From assembly GCF_002902085.1 (NCBI RefSeq), contig NZ_PPQR01000054.1, forward strand, positions 1 through 43,087: DNA of 43,087 nucleotides, given 5' to 3'. Source of the stretch: Staphylococcus simiae. GTDB taxonomy: Bacteria > Bacillota > Bacilli > Staphylococcales > Staphylococcaceae. The notes beneath the pieces are model-generated. The model saw only the letters and a list, made by a program, of their open reading frames with translations. It was not told where the DNA came from and did not search any database. This document shows positions 17,089 through 25,834 of the stretch, piece after piece. Numbering within the stretch: position 1 is the first letter of the stretch; every line of letters starts with the position of its first letter. The translations under genes were made by a program, and so were the position numbers.

Positions 17089-17175
17089 TCTGTAATAGTA
17101 TAGTCATAAAACTGTTTGAATGATAAAATGGGAAATGAAATAGTATAAATAAGCAAACGATGGAGGACAATATTT

Positions 17176-18375
17176 ATGTCAAAATTAATCTTGGCTATCA
17201 ACGCTGGTAGTTCATCATTAAAGTTTCAATTGATAAGAATGCCTGAAGAGGAATTAGTAACTAAAGGACTAGTGGAAAGAATTGGATTAAAAGATTCAAT
17301 TTTTACAATTGAAGTGAATGGTGAAAAAGAAACAACAATTAAAGATATTAATGATCATGTTGAAGCAGTTGATATTATGTTAGAAGCGTTTAAGGAACAT
17401 AATATTATTAACGATATTAATGATATCGATGGTACTGGACACCGTGTTGTACATGGTGGTGAAAAATTCCCTGAATCTGTCAAAATCACTGATGAAGTTG
17501 AAAAAGAAATTGAAGAATTAAGTGAATTAGCACCTTTACACAACCCAGCAAACTTAATGGGAATTCGTGCTTTCCGTAAATTATTACCAAATATTCCACA
17601 TGTAGCTGTCTTTGACACTGCATTCCATCAAACGATGCCTGAGAAAGCATATTTATATAGCTTGCCATATCATTATTATAAAGATTATGGTATCCGTAAA
17701 TATGGCTTCCATGGTACAAGTCACAAATTTGTATCACAAAGAGCAGCTGAGATCCTAGATAAACCTATTGAAGATTTACGTATTATTTCTTGTCATATTG
17801 GTAATGGTGCTTCAATTGCAGCGATTGATGGTGGAGAGTCAATTGATACATCAATGGGCTTCACACCACTTGCAGGTGTAACTATGGGTACACGTTCAGG
17901 TAATATTGACCCAGCTTTAATTCCATTTATTATGGAAAAAACAGGTAAGACTGCTGAACAAGTATTAGAAATATTAAATAAAGAGTCTGGTTTATTAGGA
18001 CTTTCTGGCACTTCAAGTGACTTACGTGATTTATCTGAAGAAGCTTCAAATGGTAAAGAACGTTCTCAAATGGCACTAGATGTCTTTGCTTCTAAAATCC
18101 ATAAATATATTGGTTCTTATGCAGCAAGAATGCATGGTGTTGATGTTATCGTCTTTACTGCTGGAATTGGTGAAAACTCAGTAGAAATTCGTGCTAAAGT
18201 TTTAGAAGGACTTGAATTCATGGGTGTATACTGGGATCCTAAGAAAAATGAAAAGTTACGTGGTAAAGAAGGCTTTATTAACTATCCACATTCACCAGTT
18301 AAAGTTATTGTTATACCAACTGATGAAGAAAGTATGATTGCACGTGATGTTATAACTTTCGGAAACTTAAAATAA
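17176..18375 (+). CDS. ackA: Acetate kinase
   Basis: AckA converts acetyl phosphate and ADP to acetate and ATP, the last step of overflow metabolism. The 399 residues have the sugar kinase/actin fold signatures: [15 protein letters not shown] at the N-terminus, [46 protein letters not shown] and the adenosine-binding [15 protein letters not shown] precedes the ATG. A perfect terminator follows the stop, and the YtxK-like gene precedes it. Confidence 0.97.
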   Translation: MSKLILAINAGSSSLKFQLIRMPEEELVTKGLVERIGLKDSIFTIEVNGEKETTIKDINDHVEAVDIMLEAFKEHNIINDINDIDGTGHRVVHGGEKFPESVKITDEVEKEIEELSELAPLHNPANLMGIRAFRKLLPNIPHVAVFDTAFHQTMPEKAYLYSLPYHYYKDYGIRKYGFHGTSHKFVSQRAAEILDKPIEDLRIISCHIGNGASIAAIDGGESIDTSMGFTPLAGVTMGTRSGNIDPALIPFIMEKTGKTAEQVLEILNKESGLLGLSGTSSDLRDLSEEASNGKERSQMALDVFASKIHKYIGSYAARMHGVDVIVFTAGIGENSVEIRAKVLEGLEFMGVYWDPKKNEKLRGKEGFINYPHSPVKVIVIPTDEESMIARDVITFGNLK

Positions 18376-18407
18376 TTAAATATCAACGATAATATAAGTT
18401 GAAGTAG

Positions 18408-18450
18408 AAAAGCTCTAACGTGGTTGGTTTAACACGTTAGAGCTTTTGTT
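18408..18450 (+). terminator. ackA terminator
   Basis: A perfect 15-bp stem pairs 18408-18422 with 18433-18447 (AAAAGCTCTAACGTG against its complement) around a 10-nt loop. It is symmetric in A and T content, so it may also stop transcription from the right. Confidence 0.85.
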
Positions 18451-18460
18451 GATACAAAAT

Positions 18461-18496
18461 AAAGTATCCGTAGTAGTTTAAAAACTACTACGGAAT
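18461..18496 (-). terminator. Terminator of the first usp gene
   Basis: A perfect 13-bp stem pairs 18467-18479 with 18482-18494 (TCCGTAGTAGTTT) around a very short loop, followed on the minus strand by ACTTTATTTTG. Confidence 0.65.
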
Positions 18497-18517
18497 GTAT
18501 TTAATGATTATAAATGA

Positions 18518-19018
18518 TTAATTTTGATATTTCTCACGTAATTGAGTTGTAGCAACTTGTGGTTGGAAGTCAGCTGGTAATTCTTCTGTACGAACGACTA
18601 ATACATCACATGGTGCATGACGTACAATAGCTTCAGATACTGAGCCAACGATAAATCTTTCTACAGCATTTAAACCAGAAGTACCACTCATAATTAAATC
18701 TGCATTAATTTCATGAGCAAGTTTTTTAGGAATAATAGATTTAGGAGAACCAAATTCTAGTCGAGTTTCAACATCTTTCACACCTGCATTAGTGGCTACT
18801 TCTTTATAGCCATGTAATAATTCTTCTGCAAAGTGTTTAGATTTTTCAGTGAATTGAGCATCATAAACCTCATATGATGAATAAGTTCTTGAATCAATAA
18901 CATTCACAATTGTTAATTTCGCATCATTACGTTTTGCAACGCCAACAGCACGGTTAAATGCCCATTCTGCTTCATGTGAACCATCAACTGCGATTAAAAT
19001 ATTTTTGTAAGTAATCAT
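18518..19018 (-). CDS. Universal stress protein, UspA family (ATP-binding type)
   Basis: This 166-residue cytoplasmic Usp protein begins ITYKNILIAVDGSHEAEWAF, the family's first strand and acidic loop. The nucleotide-binding motif G-2X-G-9X-G(S/T) is intact as GTSGLNAVERFIVGSVSE, so ATP binding is likely. A C-terminal extension of about 20 residues (after LVVRTEELP) goes beyond the core domain. AAGGAGG precedes the ATG. It is divergent from ald, with about 140 bp between the starts. Its cellular role is unknown. Confidence 0.88.
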   Translation of the reverse strand: MITYKNILIAVDGSHEAEWAFNRAVGVAKRNDAKLTIVNVIDSRTYSSYEVYDAQFTEKSKHFAEELLHGYKEVATNAGVKDVETRLEFGSPKSIIPKKLAHEINADLIMSGTSGLNAVERFIVGSVSEAIVRHAPCDVLVVRTEELPADFQPQVATTQLREKYQN

Positions 19019-19059
19019 AGTAAGTGCCTCCTTGTTCTTTCTTAATTCTATTTTAACAT

Positions 19060-19074
19060 AATTTTCCGAAAAAT
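19060..19074. promoter_or_regulatory. Possible CodY-type box between usp and ald
   Basis: AATTTTCCGAAAAAT matches AATTTTCWGAAAATT at 13 of 15 positions and lies in a near-perfect palindrome. It is in the divergent control region of usp and ald. Confidence 0.35.
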
Positions 19075-19107
19075 TAGAGAAATAACAATTACAATTTTGT
19101 GTAAATT

Positions 19108-19139
19108 TGATTGCGCTTTCATATAGTTCGCGTTAAGAT
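19108..19139 (+). promoter_or_regulatory. Candidate CcpA cre site and promoter of ald
   Basis: TGATTGCGCTTTCAT (19108-19122) reads ATGAAAGCGCAATCA on the other strand, matching WTGNAANCGNWNNCW at every defined position. It overlaps a possible -35 (TTGCGC, 19111-19116) placed 17 bp before TAAGAT (19134-19139). Bound CcpA would be expected to repress ald when glucose is present. Confidence 0.65.
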
Positions 19140-19158
19140 GAATATGGAGGTGGATGTA

Positions 19159-20277
19159 ATGAAAATTGGTATACCTAAGGAGATAAAAAATAATGAAAAC
19201 CGTGTTGGTTTATCACCTAGTGGTGTTCATGCGTTAGTTGAAAGTGGACATACTGTATTGGTAGAAACAAACGCGGGTGCTGGTTCATTCTTTGAAGATA
19301 TAGATTACAAAGAAGCCGGTGCAGAAATTATTGCTGAACAAGCAAAAGTATGGGATGTAGATATGGTTATCAAAGTGAAAGAACCACTTGAATCAGAATA
19401 TAAATATTTTAAAGAAGGTTTAGTACTCTTTACTTATCTACATTTAGCTAATGAAGAAAAATTAACACAAGCTTTAATCGATAGCAAGGTTATTAGTATT
19501 GCATACGAGACAGTACAATTGCCTGATCGATCATTACCATTACTATCACCAATGAGTGAAGTAGCTGGTCGTATGTCTGCTCAAGTAGGCGCAGAATTTT
19601 TACAAAAATTAAATGGTGGTATGGGTATTTTACTAGGTGGTGTACCTGGAGTACCTAAAGGTAAAGTAACTATCATTGGTGGTGGACAAGCAGGTACAAA
19701 TGCAGCTAAAATTGCGCTTGGTTTAGGTGCGGATGTTACTATTTTAGACGTTAATCCAAAACGTTTACAACAATTAGATGATTTATTTGATGGTCGTGTT
19801 CATACAATAATGTCTAATCCATTAAATATAGAACAATCTGTTAAACAAAGTGACTTAGTCATTGGGGCAGTGTTAATTCCTGGCGCTAAAGCACCAAGAC
19901 TCGTTACTGAAGAGATGATTAAACAAATGAAAAATGGTTCTGTAGTTATCGATATTGCTATTGACCAAGGTGGTATTTTTGAAACAACAGATAAAATTAC
20001 GACACATGATGATCCAACTTATATTAAACATGGTGTTGTTCATTATGCTGTTGCCAATATGCCTGGAGCAGTGCCTCGTACTTCAACAATTGCATTGAAT
20101 AATGCTACTTTACCTTATGCATTAATGTTAGCTAATAAAGGCTATAGAGAAGCATTTAAATCTAACCAACCATTATCTTTAGGTTTAAATACGTATAAAG
20201 GTCATGTAACTAATAAAGGTGTTGCACAAGCATTTGATTTACCATATCAACCAGTAGAAGATGCACTTGAATCATAG
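19159..20277 (+). CDS. ald: Alanine dehydrogenase
   Basis: This NAD-dependent enzyme deaminates L-alanine to pyruvate and ammonium, allowing alanine to be used as carbon and nitrogen. The 372 residues begin [20 protein letters not shown], the family N-terminus with its substrate-binding arginine and lysine. The active-site histidine lies in FTYLHLA. The Rossmann motif is [19 protein letters not shown], and the signature PGAVPRTST follows. The frame opens earlier at 19111, but GGAGGTGG at 19146-19153 fits the ATG at 19159. It is flanked by a divergent usp gene and a bidirectional terminator. Confidence 0.95.
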   Translation: MKIGIPKEIKNNENRVGLSPSGVHALVESGHTVLVETNAGAGSFFEDIDYKEAGAEIIAEQAKVWDVDMVIKVKEPLESEYKYFKEGLVLFTYLHLANEEKLTQALIDSKVISIAYETVQLPDRSLPLLSPMSEVAGRMSAQVGAEFLQKLNGGMGILLGGVPGVPKGKVTIIGGGQAGTNAAKIALGLGADVTILDVNPKRLQQLDDLFDGRVHTIMSNPLNIEQSVKQSDLVIGAVLIPGAKAPRLVTEEMIKQMKNGSVVIDIAIDQGGIFETTDKITTHDDPTYIKHGVVHYAVANMPGAVPRTSTIALNNATLPYALMLANKGYREAFKSNQPLSLGLNTYKGHVTNKGVAQAFDLPYQPVEDALES

Positions 20278-20350
20278 GATGTTTAAACTTGCTAATAGTG
20301 AAAAGATATACTTTAATGTAATATTGTCTTAACTATATTTTTATATAACT

Positions 20351-20398
20351 AAAGAACCTCTCAAACAGATAGTTGATGATGAGAGGTTCTTTTATTAT
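20351..20398. terminator. Bidirectional terminator between ald and pepQ
   Basis: AAAGAACCTCTCA (20351-20363) pairs perfectly with TGAGAGGTTCTTT (20380-20392). A and T tracts lie on both sides, which suits the convergent genes. Confidence 0.8.
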
Positions 20399-20402
20399 TA
20401 TT

Positions 20403-21458
20403 TTATTTCTTGTAATGGGTTAAGACTTCATAGCCGTTTTCTGTAACTAAAATATCATCTTCAATTCTCACTCCTGCAACTTGTGGTACATAAATACCTG
20501 GTTCAATAGTAATGACCATTCCAGCTTCAAGTAGATTACTATTACTACTAGATACATCTTGATATTCATGTTCCTCTAATCCTAAGCCATGTCCTAAACG
20601 ATGAGGGAAATAATCACCATATCCAGCATTACTAATAATATCTCGTGCGATTTTATCGATATGTTGTAATGGTACACTTGGTTTGATTGCTTCAATAGCT
20701 GACGTTTCCGCTTCTAAAACAATTTGATAAATATCCTGTGCCTCTTGATTTGGCGTACCAAAGGCAACGGTGCGAGTCATATCACTACAATAATGTTCAT
20801 AAATAACACCTAAATCAAATAATACATATTCATTGTTTTTTAACTTTCTGTTACCTGGTGTACCATGAGGAGAGCTTGCATGATCTCCGAATAATACCAT
20901 CGTGTCAAAACTCATTTCATTAACACCATATTGTTTGATGGTTTGTTCGATATGATTGACAACCTCACGCTCTGAAATACCTTCTTTTAAATAAGCTACA
21001 CCAATGTCAATACATTTATCAGCCAATTCAGCTGCTCTTTTAATTTTAGCAATTTCATCATTAGATTTAATGTTGCGTAAATGTTTAATAGTTAAATCAA
21101 TATCATTAAAATGAGTTGTATTAAATCCCTCTGTTAATTGACGTTGGCGAGCTACAGTTAAATGTTCACTTTCGATAAGTAACTTGTTGAAAGTAGCAGG
21201 ATATAAAGAAAATGGATTTTCAGTATCTAAATAGCCAATAATTTCACCCTTAAATGGAGATGCTTTAACTTCTTCAACTTCCATTTTTGGACAAAATAAA
21301 ACTTGTGAACCATCTTGCTTAATTAACAAAGCAAATAATCTTTCGTGAGGCTCGCTTCTATATCCAGTGAAATAAAAAATATTTAACGGTGTCGTAATCC
21401 ATGCTGCATCTGCTTGTTGTTCTTTTAATGCTTCAATTACTTTTTGTATGTTTGCCAT
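20403..21458 (-). CDS. Xaa-Pro dipeptidase/aminopeptidase (M24 metallopeptidase)
   Basis: This 351-residue cytoplasmic proline peptidase has an N-terminal creatinase-like domain (to about residue 125) and a C-terminal pita-bread catalytic domain. The five metal ligands are visible in order: VLFDLG (first Asp), YCSDMTRT (second Asp), [13 protein letters not shown] (His), ITIEPGIY (Glu) and GVRIEDD (Glu). It would cleave X-Pro bonds from imported peptides. GGAGTG precedes the ATG. Whether it prefers dipeptides or longer peptides cannot be told. Confidence 0.9.
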   Translation of the reverse strand: MANIQKVIEALKEQQADAAWITTPLNIFYFTGYRSEPHERLFALLIKQDGSQVLFCPKMEVEEVKASPFKGEIIGYLDTENPFSLYPATFNKLLIESEHLTVARQRQLTEGFNTTHFNDIDLTIKHLRNIKSNDEIAKIKRAAELADKCIDIGVAYLKEGISEREVVNHIEQTIKQYGVNEMSFDTMVLFGDHASSPHGTPGNRKLKNNEYVLFDLGVIYEHYCSDMTRTVAFGTPNQEAQDIYQIVLEAETSAIEAIKPSVPLQHIDKIARDIISNAGYGDYFPHRLGHGLGLEEHEYQDVSSSNSNLLEAGMVITIEPGIYVPQVAGVRIEDDILVTENGYEVLTHYKK

Positions 21459-21573
21459 TAAATTAACACTCCAATACTTGTATTAGTTAACTTCATTTTA
21501 GCATTTTATAATATAAAGTAGAATGTCTTCGAATTCAGAATTTGACATAGTATCGTTAGAAAGAAATTTTATT

Positions 21574-21582
21574 TGTTATAAT
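21574..21582 (+). promoter_or_regulatory. Extended -10 promoter of the UPF0173 gene
   Basis: TGTTATAAT is a TGN-extended consensus -10, located 57 bp before the start codon. No good -35 is present at 17 bp. Confidence 0.5.
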
Positions 21583-21638
21583 TGGTTTATAGTAGGGTAT
21601 ATTAAAATTATTAGAAATTAAATAGGAGGGCTATTTTA

Positions 21639-22328
21639 ATGAAACTTTCATTTCATGGTCAATCGGTAATATATTTTGAAGCAAATGGTAAAAAGGTTAT
21701 CGTCGATCCATTTATTACAGGTAATGAACAATCAGATTTAGATGCATCAACATTAGATGTAGATTATATTATTCTTACTCATGGACATGCTGATCACTTT
21801 GGTGATGTGGTTGAATTAGCTAATAGAAATCATGCTACTGTTATTGGTAGTGCAGAACTAGCTGATTATTTAACAACATATCATGGTGTTAAAGATGTTA
21901 GAGGTATGAATATTGGTGGTAAAGCTAATTTAGATTTCGGTAGTGTTAAATATGTTCAAGCATTTCATAGTTCTAGTTTCACTCATGAAGATGGTATCCC
22001 GGTATATCTAGGTATGCCTATGGGTGTCATTATTGAAGCAGAAGGAAAAACAATTTATCATACTGGTGATACTGGACTATTTAGCGATATGTCACTGATT
22101 GCTAGACGTCATCCAGTAGATGTATGCTTCGTTCCAATTGGTGATAATTTTACGATGGGAATTGATGATGCAAGTTATGCTATCAATGAATTTATCAAAC
22201 CAAAAATTTCTGTTCCTGTACATTACAATACATTCCCAATTATTGAACAGGATCCGCAACAATTTAAAGATGCAGTTACAGTTGGGGAAGTACAAGTGTT
22301 GCAACCAGGTGAAGAAGTTAAATTTTAA
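21639..22328 (+). CDS. UPF0173 metal-dependent hydrolase (YtkL type)
   Basis: This 229-residue protein has a metallo-beta-lactamase fold and belongs to the UPF0173 family; its substrate is unknown. The metal-binding motif HXHXDH is seen in [13 protein letters not shown]. Later ligands appear in [15 protein letters not shown] and [16 protein letters not shown] precedes the ATG. The protein is cytoplasmic, with no signal peptide. It is a single-gene unit with a strong terminator, divergent from pepQ. Confidence 0.88.
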   Translation: MKLSFHGQSVIYFEANGKKVIVDPFITGNEQSDLDASTLDVDYIILTHGHADHFGDVVELANRNHATVIGSAELADYLTTYHGVKDVRGMNIGGKANLDFGSVKYVQAFHSSSFTHEDGIPVYLGMPMGVIIEAEGKTIYHTGDTGLFSDMSLIARRHPVDVCFVPIGDNFTMGIDDASYAINEFIKPKISVPVHYNTFPIIEQDPQQFKDAVTVGEVQVLQPGEEVKF

Positions 22329-22334
22329 TATAAA

Positions 22335-22385
22335 AACGCGTTAGATTATCGTGTTTGTAACGTGATATCTAACGCGTTATTTTTA
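22335..22385 (+). terminator. Terminator of the UPF0173 gene
   Basis: AACGCGTTAGAT (22335-22346) pairs perfectly with ATCTAACGCGTT (22367-22378). The loop can form a further GTGTTTGTAACGTGAT pairing, and T5 follows from 22380. Confidence 0.8.
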
Positions 22386-22507
22386 ATGCTGGTTTTAATC
22401 GAATGGTTATCAAATAGATAAACTGCACTATCAATTTATTAGATTTATAGATGAGTTTGACAATGTAAATGATGCTTAAAAACCGCTTCGAATCTATCAT
22501 TAAAATA

Positions 22508-22921
22508 TTATTTAACGATCAGCACAGGGATTGTTGCACGTTTTGCTACTTTATGGCTGACACTACCAAGAACAAATTTTTTCTTATCTTCAGCTTTACG
22601 GTTACTAAGCACAACAATTTCATATTTACCACTATTGGCATGTTTTAGTAATTCTTCTTTAGCGTTTCCTCTTACAATGATTTGGTCATAATCAATACCA
22701 TAATCTTCAAGTGTTTTACGCGTTTTTTCTAAACGTGTGCTTCGTTCATCTGTTAATTTGTTTAAATGAACACCTGCTTTAATTGAAGCTTGTGCGTCTT
22801 GCTCATTAATAGCATTTAAAATAGTTACAACTGTACCTTCGCCAGCTAATTTAGACACTTCTTTTAAGGCTTTTTCATTTTTTAGTTGAGTGTCTACACC
22901 AAGTAATATATTTTTATACAT
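22508..22921 (-). CDS. Universal stress protein, UspA family (degenerate ATP motif)
   Basis: This 137-residue Usp protein starts MYKNILLGVDTQL. At the nucleotide-binding site the usual G-2X-G-9X-GS is replaced by SNRKAEDKKKFVLGSVSH: only the final GS remains, so it may not bind ATP. The frame extends to 23011, but GAGGAGGGATG immediately precedes the ATG at 22921, giving the normal family start. It is divergent from the YtoI-like gene. It shares the family fold with the protein at 18518-19018 but is clearly distinct. Its function is unknown. Confidence 0.82.
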   Translation of the reverse strand: MYKNILLGVDTQLKNEKALKEVSKLAGEGTVVTILNAINEQDAQASIKAGVHLNKLTDERSTRLEKTRKTLEDYGIDYDQIIVRGNAKEELLKHANSGKYEIVVLSNRKAEDKKKFVLGSVSHKVAKRATIPVLIVK

Positions 22922-23126
22922 CGGTACATCCCTCCTCACTTCTATTCTAATAAATAATAGTAGATTTTTCCATTTAAAATATATCTTTTTTGAAATGTTT
23001 AATAAACACACTTTTATTTAAAATATAAAATACTACTGCTAGTTAATTATCAGTTTTTGTTCAATGCTTTTTATTAAAAATAAAGTTATAATATATCTAT
23101 TAGTGTTTGAAAAGACGAGGTATATC

Positions 23127-24425
23127 ATGACAAAACATGAACAAATTTTAGATTATATTGAATCACTTTCTATTGGCTCTAAAATATCAGTGCGTAAAAT
23201 TGCCAAATTTTTAAATGTGTCGGAAGGAACTGCATATCGTGCAATTAAAGATGCTGATAAAATCGGTATGGTTGCAACTATTGATCGTGTTGGAACTGTA
23301 AGAATCGAAAAACGTAATCGATCTGAAATTGAACATTTAACGTTTAATGAAATTGTTAATATTATCGATGGTCAAATTTTAGGTGGTCATAAGGGCATAA
23401 CTAAAACTGTGTCGAAATTTGCTATTGGGGCAATGGAAATCAAAGATATTATGAAATATATTGGCGATAATACTTTATTAATTGTTGGTAATAGAGATGA
23501 TGTGCAATTTGAAGCATTGAAAAGAGAAACTGCAATTCTTATCACAGGTGGTTTTAAACCATCAAATAAAGTCATAGAATATGCTAATGCCAAAGCATTA
23601 CCGGTTATTTCATCAAGTGATGACACATTTTTAGTAGCTAATATTATTAATAAAGCCTTATTTGATCAAAAAATACGGAAAGATATTTTGATTGTACAAG
23701 ATATCATGACGCCTCTTGATCATTTATCCGTGTTATTTGATAGTATGAAAATTGAAGATTATAAAAGAATTGCCAATGAAACAGGACACACTAGATTCCC
23801 GGTAGTTAATGAAACATATAAGTTAGTTGGCATTGTTACAAGTAGAGAAATAATTAATACCGAAGATAATGATGAAATTGGTTCAATTATGACTAAAAAC
23901 CCAATCTGTGTTACAGCTTCGAGTACTGTAGCTAGTTGTGCACATATGATGATTTGGGAAGGTATAGAATTGATACCGGTAGTGGCAAGTAATAATAAAA
24001 CGATTGGTGTCATTAATCGACAAGATGTTTTGAAATCATTACAAGTAATAGGACGTCAACCTCAAATGGGTGACACAATCAATGATCAAATAGCTAAATA
24101 TATTACGATGAATCAAGATAAAATTACTGTTGAAGTTTCACCATTATTTATTAATTATTATGGTACTTTGAGTAAAGGTGCTTTTGTAAGTATCATTGAA
24201 GAAACCATACAGTATGAAATGCGTAAATATAAAAAAGGTAATATAATGATAGAAAATTTGAACATTGTTTATATTAAAACTGTGCCGATTGAGTCATATA
24301 TTACTGTTGATTATGACATACTAGATTTAGGGCGTAATTTTGCTAAGATTGAAGTTACTATGATAAGTGACAAAGAAAAAGTGGCCAGTGCACTTGTAAT
24401 ATGTCAAATGTTTGATGAACTGTAA
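23127..24425 (+). CDS. YtoI-like regulator (HTH, DRTGG, two CBS, hotdog domains)
   Basis: This 432-residue protein has the YtoI domain order. An N-terminal winged-helix-type region (about 1-60, with KIAKFLNVSEGTAYRAIK as recognition helix) is followed by a DRTGG domain (about 75-185, ending LITGGFKPS). Two CBS repeats, which bind adenine nucleotides in this family, begin near QDIMTPLDHLSV and GSIMTKNPICV. The C-terminal 120 residues resemble a hotdog thioesterase fold. GAGG precedes the ATG at 23127; the longer frame from 23064 has no such support. DNA target and ligand are unknown. It is followed by repeats and nrnA-dnaE. Confidence 0.8.
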   Translation: MTKHEQILDYIESLSIGSKISVRKIAKFLNVSEGTAYRAIKDADKIGMVATIDRVGTVRIEKRNRSEIEHLTFNEIVNIIDGQILGGHKGITKTVSKFAIGAMEIKDIMKYIGDNTLLIVGNRDDVQFEALKRETAILITGGFKPSNKVIEYANAKALPVISSSDDTFLVANIINKALFDQKIRKDILIVQDIMTPLDHLSVLFDSMKIEDYKRIANETGHTRFPVVNETYKLVGIVTSREIINTEDNDEIGSIMTKNPICVTASSTVASCAHMMIWEGIELIPVVASNNKTIGVINRQDVLKSLQVIGRQPQMGDTINDQIAKYITMNQDKITVEVSPLFINYYGTLSKGAFVSIIEETIQYEMRKYKKGNIMIENLNIVYIKTVPIESYITVDYDILDLGRNFAKIEVTMISDKEKVASALVICQMFDEL

Positions 24426-24449
24426 AGATGCGATATAATGAGAAGTTTA

Positions 24450-24477
24450 TAACTATTAAAATAGTAAGATAAAAGGA
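24450..24477 (+). repeat. 28-bp direct repeat, first copy
   Basis: These 28 bases, beginning TAACTATTAAAATAG and ending AAAAGGA, recur exactly at 24767-24794. The copies bracket the GGGACAG element and the inverted STAR unit. Confidence 0.8.
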
Positions 24478-24639
24478 GGGAGTGGGACAGAAATAAATTT
24501 CATATAAAATTTATTTCGTAATCCCACCCCGGCAAGACTGACTAGGTTTTCAAAATGTTGATTTATCAACTTTTTGAAAATCAGACAGTTACTGCCAAAT
24601 ACTTAATTTTAAGTGCAAAATACATTTTGTCCCAGGCTC
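24478..24639 (+). repeat. GGGAGTGGGACAG intergenic repeat, copy 2 (without internal STAR)
   Basis: The element starts GGGAGTGGGACAG and ends TTTTGTCCCAGGCTC; the ends form an imperfect inverted repeat (TGGGACA against TGTCCCA). It contains the AT-rich palindrome and one TTTTCAAAA/TTTTGAAAA-type hairpin. Compared with 3833-4172 it lacks the STAR unit: TTTCGTA continues directly into ATCCCACCCCGG. It starts 53 nt after the YtoI-like stop codon. Confidence 0.85.
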
Positions 24640-24640
24640 T

Positions 24641-24701
24641 AGGGGCCCCAACATCTAAAATTCTACTTGGAGAATTTTTACAAAAATATGCAAGTTGGGG
24701 T
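24641..24701 (-). repeat. STAR unit, inverted orientation
   Basis: GGGGCCCCAAC (24642-24652) and GCAAGTTGGGG (24690-24700) are the two ends of a STAR unit read from the opposite strand, with an inner AAATTCT/AGAATTT pairing. It abuts the GGGACAG element. Confidence 0.75.
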
Positions 24702-24845
24702 GCTAGTATAGATTAAAAAGTTAAAAGGAATACAGTCATACAGGTGTACAACTGCATAAGAGCTTCTAACTATTAAAATAGTAAGATAAAAGGAATACAG
24801 TTGTTACTAACGTACAACTGCATAAGAGCTAGTATAGATTAAAAA
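24702..24845 (+). repeat. Local repeat cluster upstream of nrnA
   Basis: Several direct repeats are interleaved. GCTAGTATAGATTAAAAA occurs at 24702-24719 and again at about 24828-24845. A block AAAAGGAATACAGT ... GTACAACTGCATAAGAGCT occurs twice with a period near 65 bp. The 28-bp repeat is at 24767-24794. No ORF of note is present. The array forms the nrnA-dnaE leader region. Confidence 0.75.
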
Positions 24846-24874
24846 TCTAACTAGCTCTAAAAGGGGGAAATATT

Positions 24875-25816
24875 ATGATAAAGACAATGAATAATATAAT
24901 GGAACAAATTGAACAAGCTGATACGATAATCATCCATAGACACGTTAGGCCCGATCCTGATGCTTACGGTTCACAACTTGGTTTGAAATATTACTTACAA
25001 CAGAAATTTCCACATAAAGATATATATGCTGTAGGTAATGGGGAACCTTCTTTAGCTTTTATCGGTGACTTAGATGACGTAAATGATGCAACTTATGAAG
25101 ATGCTTTAGTTATCGTGTGTGACACAGCAAATGCACCACGTATTGATGATAGTCGTTTTAATTTAGGACAACAATTAATAAAAATTGATCATCATCCTGA
25201 AACTGATCCGTATGGTGATATTAATTTTGTAAATACTTCTGCATCATCAACAAGTGAAATTATATTTGATTTTATTAATCATTTTAATGATACGTCTCTT
25301 ATTAATAAAGATATTGCTAGAGTACTTTATTTAGGAATTGTTGGAGATACGGGTCGTTTCCTATTTAATAATACAACTGAGCATACAATGGATGTTGCCG
25401 GTAAACTTATTGCTCAAGATTTTGATCACAATGCAGAATTAAATAAAATGATGGAAAAAGATCCTAAAATGCTACCATTCCAAGGATATGTATTACAACA
25501 TTTTGAATTAATGGATGATGGTTTTTGCCAAGTGAAAATAACACAACAAGTACTAGAGCAATTTGATATTAAAGCAAATGAAGCTTCTCAATTTGTTAAC
25601 ACTATTGCCGATATTAAAGGTTTAAAAATTTGGATGTTTGGCGTCGATGAAGGTAATGAAATTAGATGTAGATTACGTTCAAAAGGTCATATAGCCATTA
25701 ATGACATAGCTAATGAATTTGGTGGTGGTGGACATCCTAATGCTTGCGGTGTTTCAGTTGCTACGTGGGAACAATTTGATGACTTAGCTCAAGCTTTGCG
25801 AACAAAATTAAACTAA
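24875..25816 (+). CDS. nrnA: Bifunctional oligoribonuclease / pAp phosphatase NrnA
   Basis: This 313-residue DHH/DHHA1 phosphoesterase in Bacillus degrades nano-RNA and dephosphorylates 3'-phosphoadenosine 5'-phosphate. DHH motifs are visible in order: [38 protein letters not shown] and [10 protein letters not shown]. The DHHA1 domain ends in the RNA-binding [18 protein letters not shown] precedes the ATG. It lies 18 nt upstream of dnaE and almost certainly forms an operon with it. The function is transferred from the family. Confidence 0.92.
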   Translation: MIKTMNNIMEQIEQADTIIIHRHVRPDPDAYGSQLGLKYYLQQKFPHKDIYAVGNGEPSLAFIGDLDDVNDATYEDALVIVCDTANAPRIDDSRFNLGQQLIKIDHHPETDPYGDINFVNTSASSTSEIIFDFINHFNDTSLINKDIARVLYLGIVGDTGRFLFNNTTEHTMDVAGKLIAQDFDHNAELNKMMEKDPKMLPFQGYVLQHFELMDDGFCQVKITQQVLEQFDIKANEASQFVNTIADIKGLKIWMFGVDEGNEIRCRLRSKGHIAINDIANEFGGGGHPNACGVSVATWEQFDDLAQALRTKLN

Positions 25817-25834
25817 GAAAGGAGTCATACAACC

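Noticed and set aside
17152..17166. Possible cre site before ackA
   Set aside because: AAGCAAACGATGGAG matches only part of the consensus (three mismatches) and runs into the Shine-Dalgarno; Bacillus ackA has a cre, but this match is too poor to claim.
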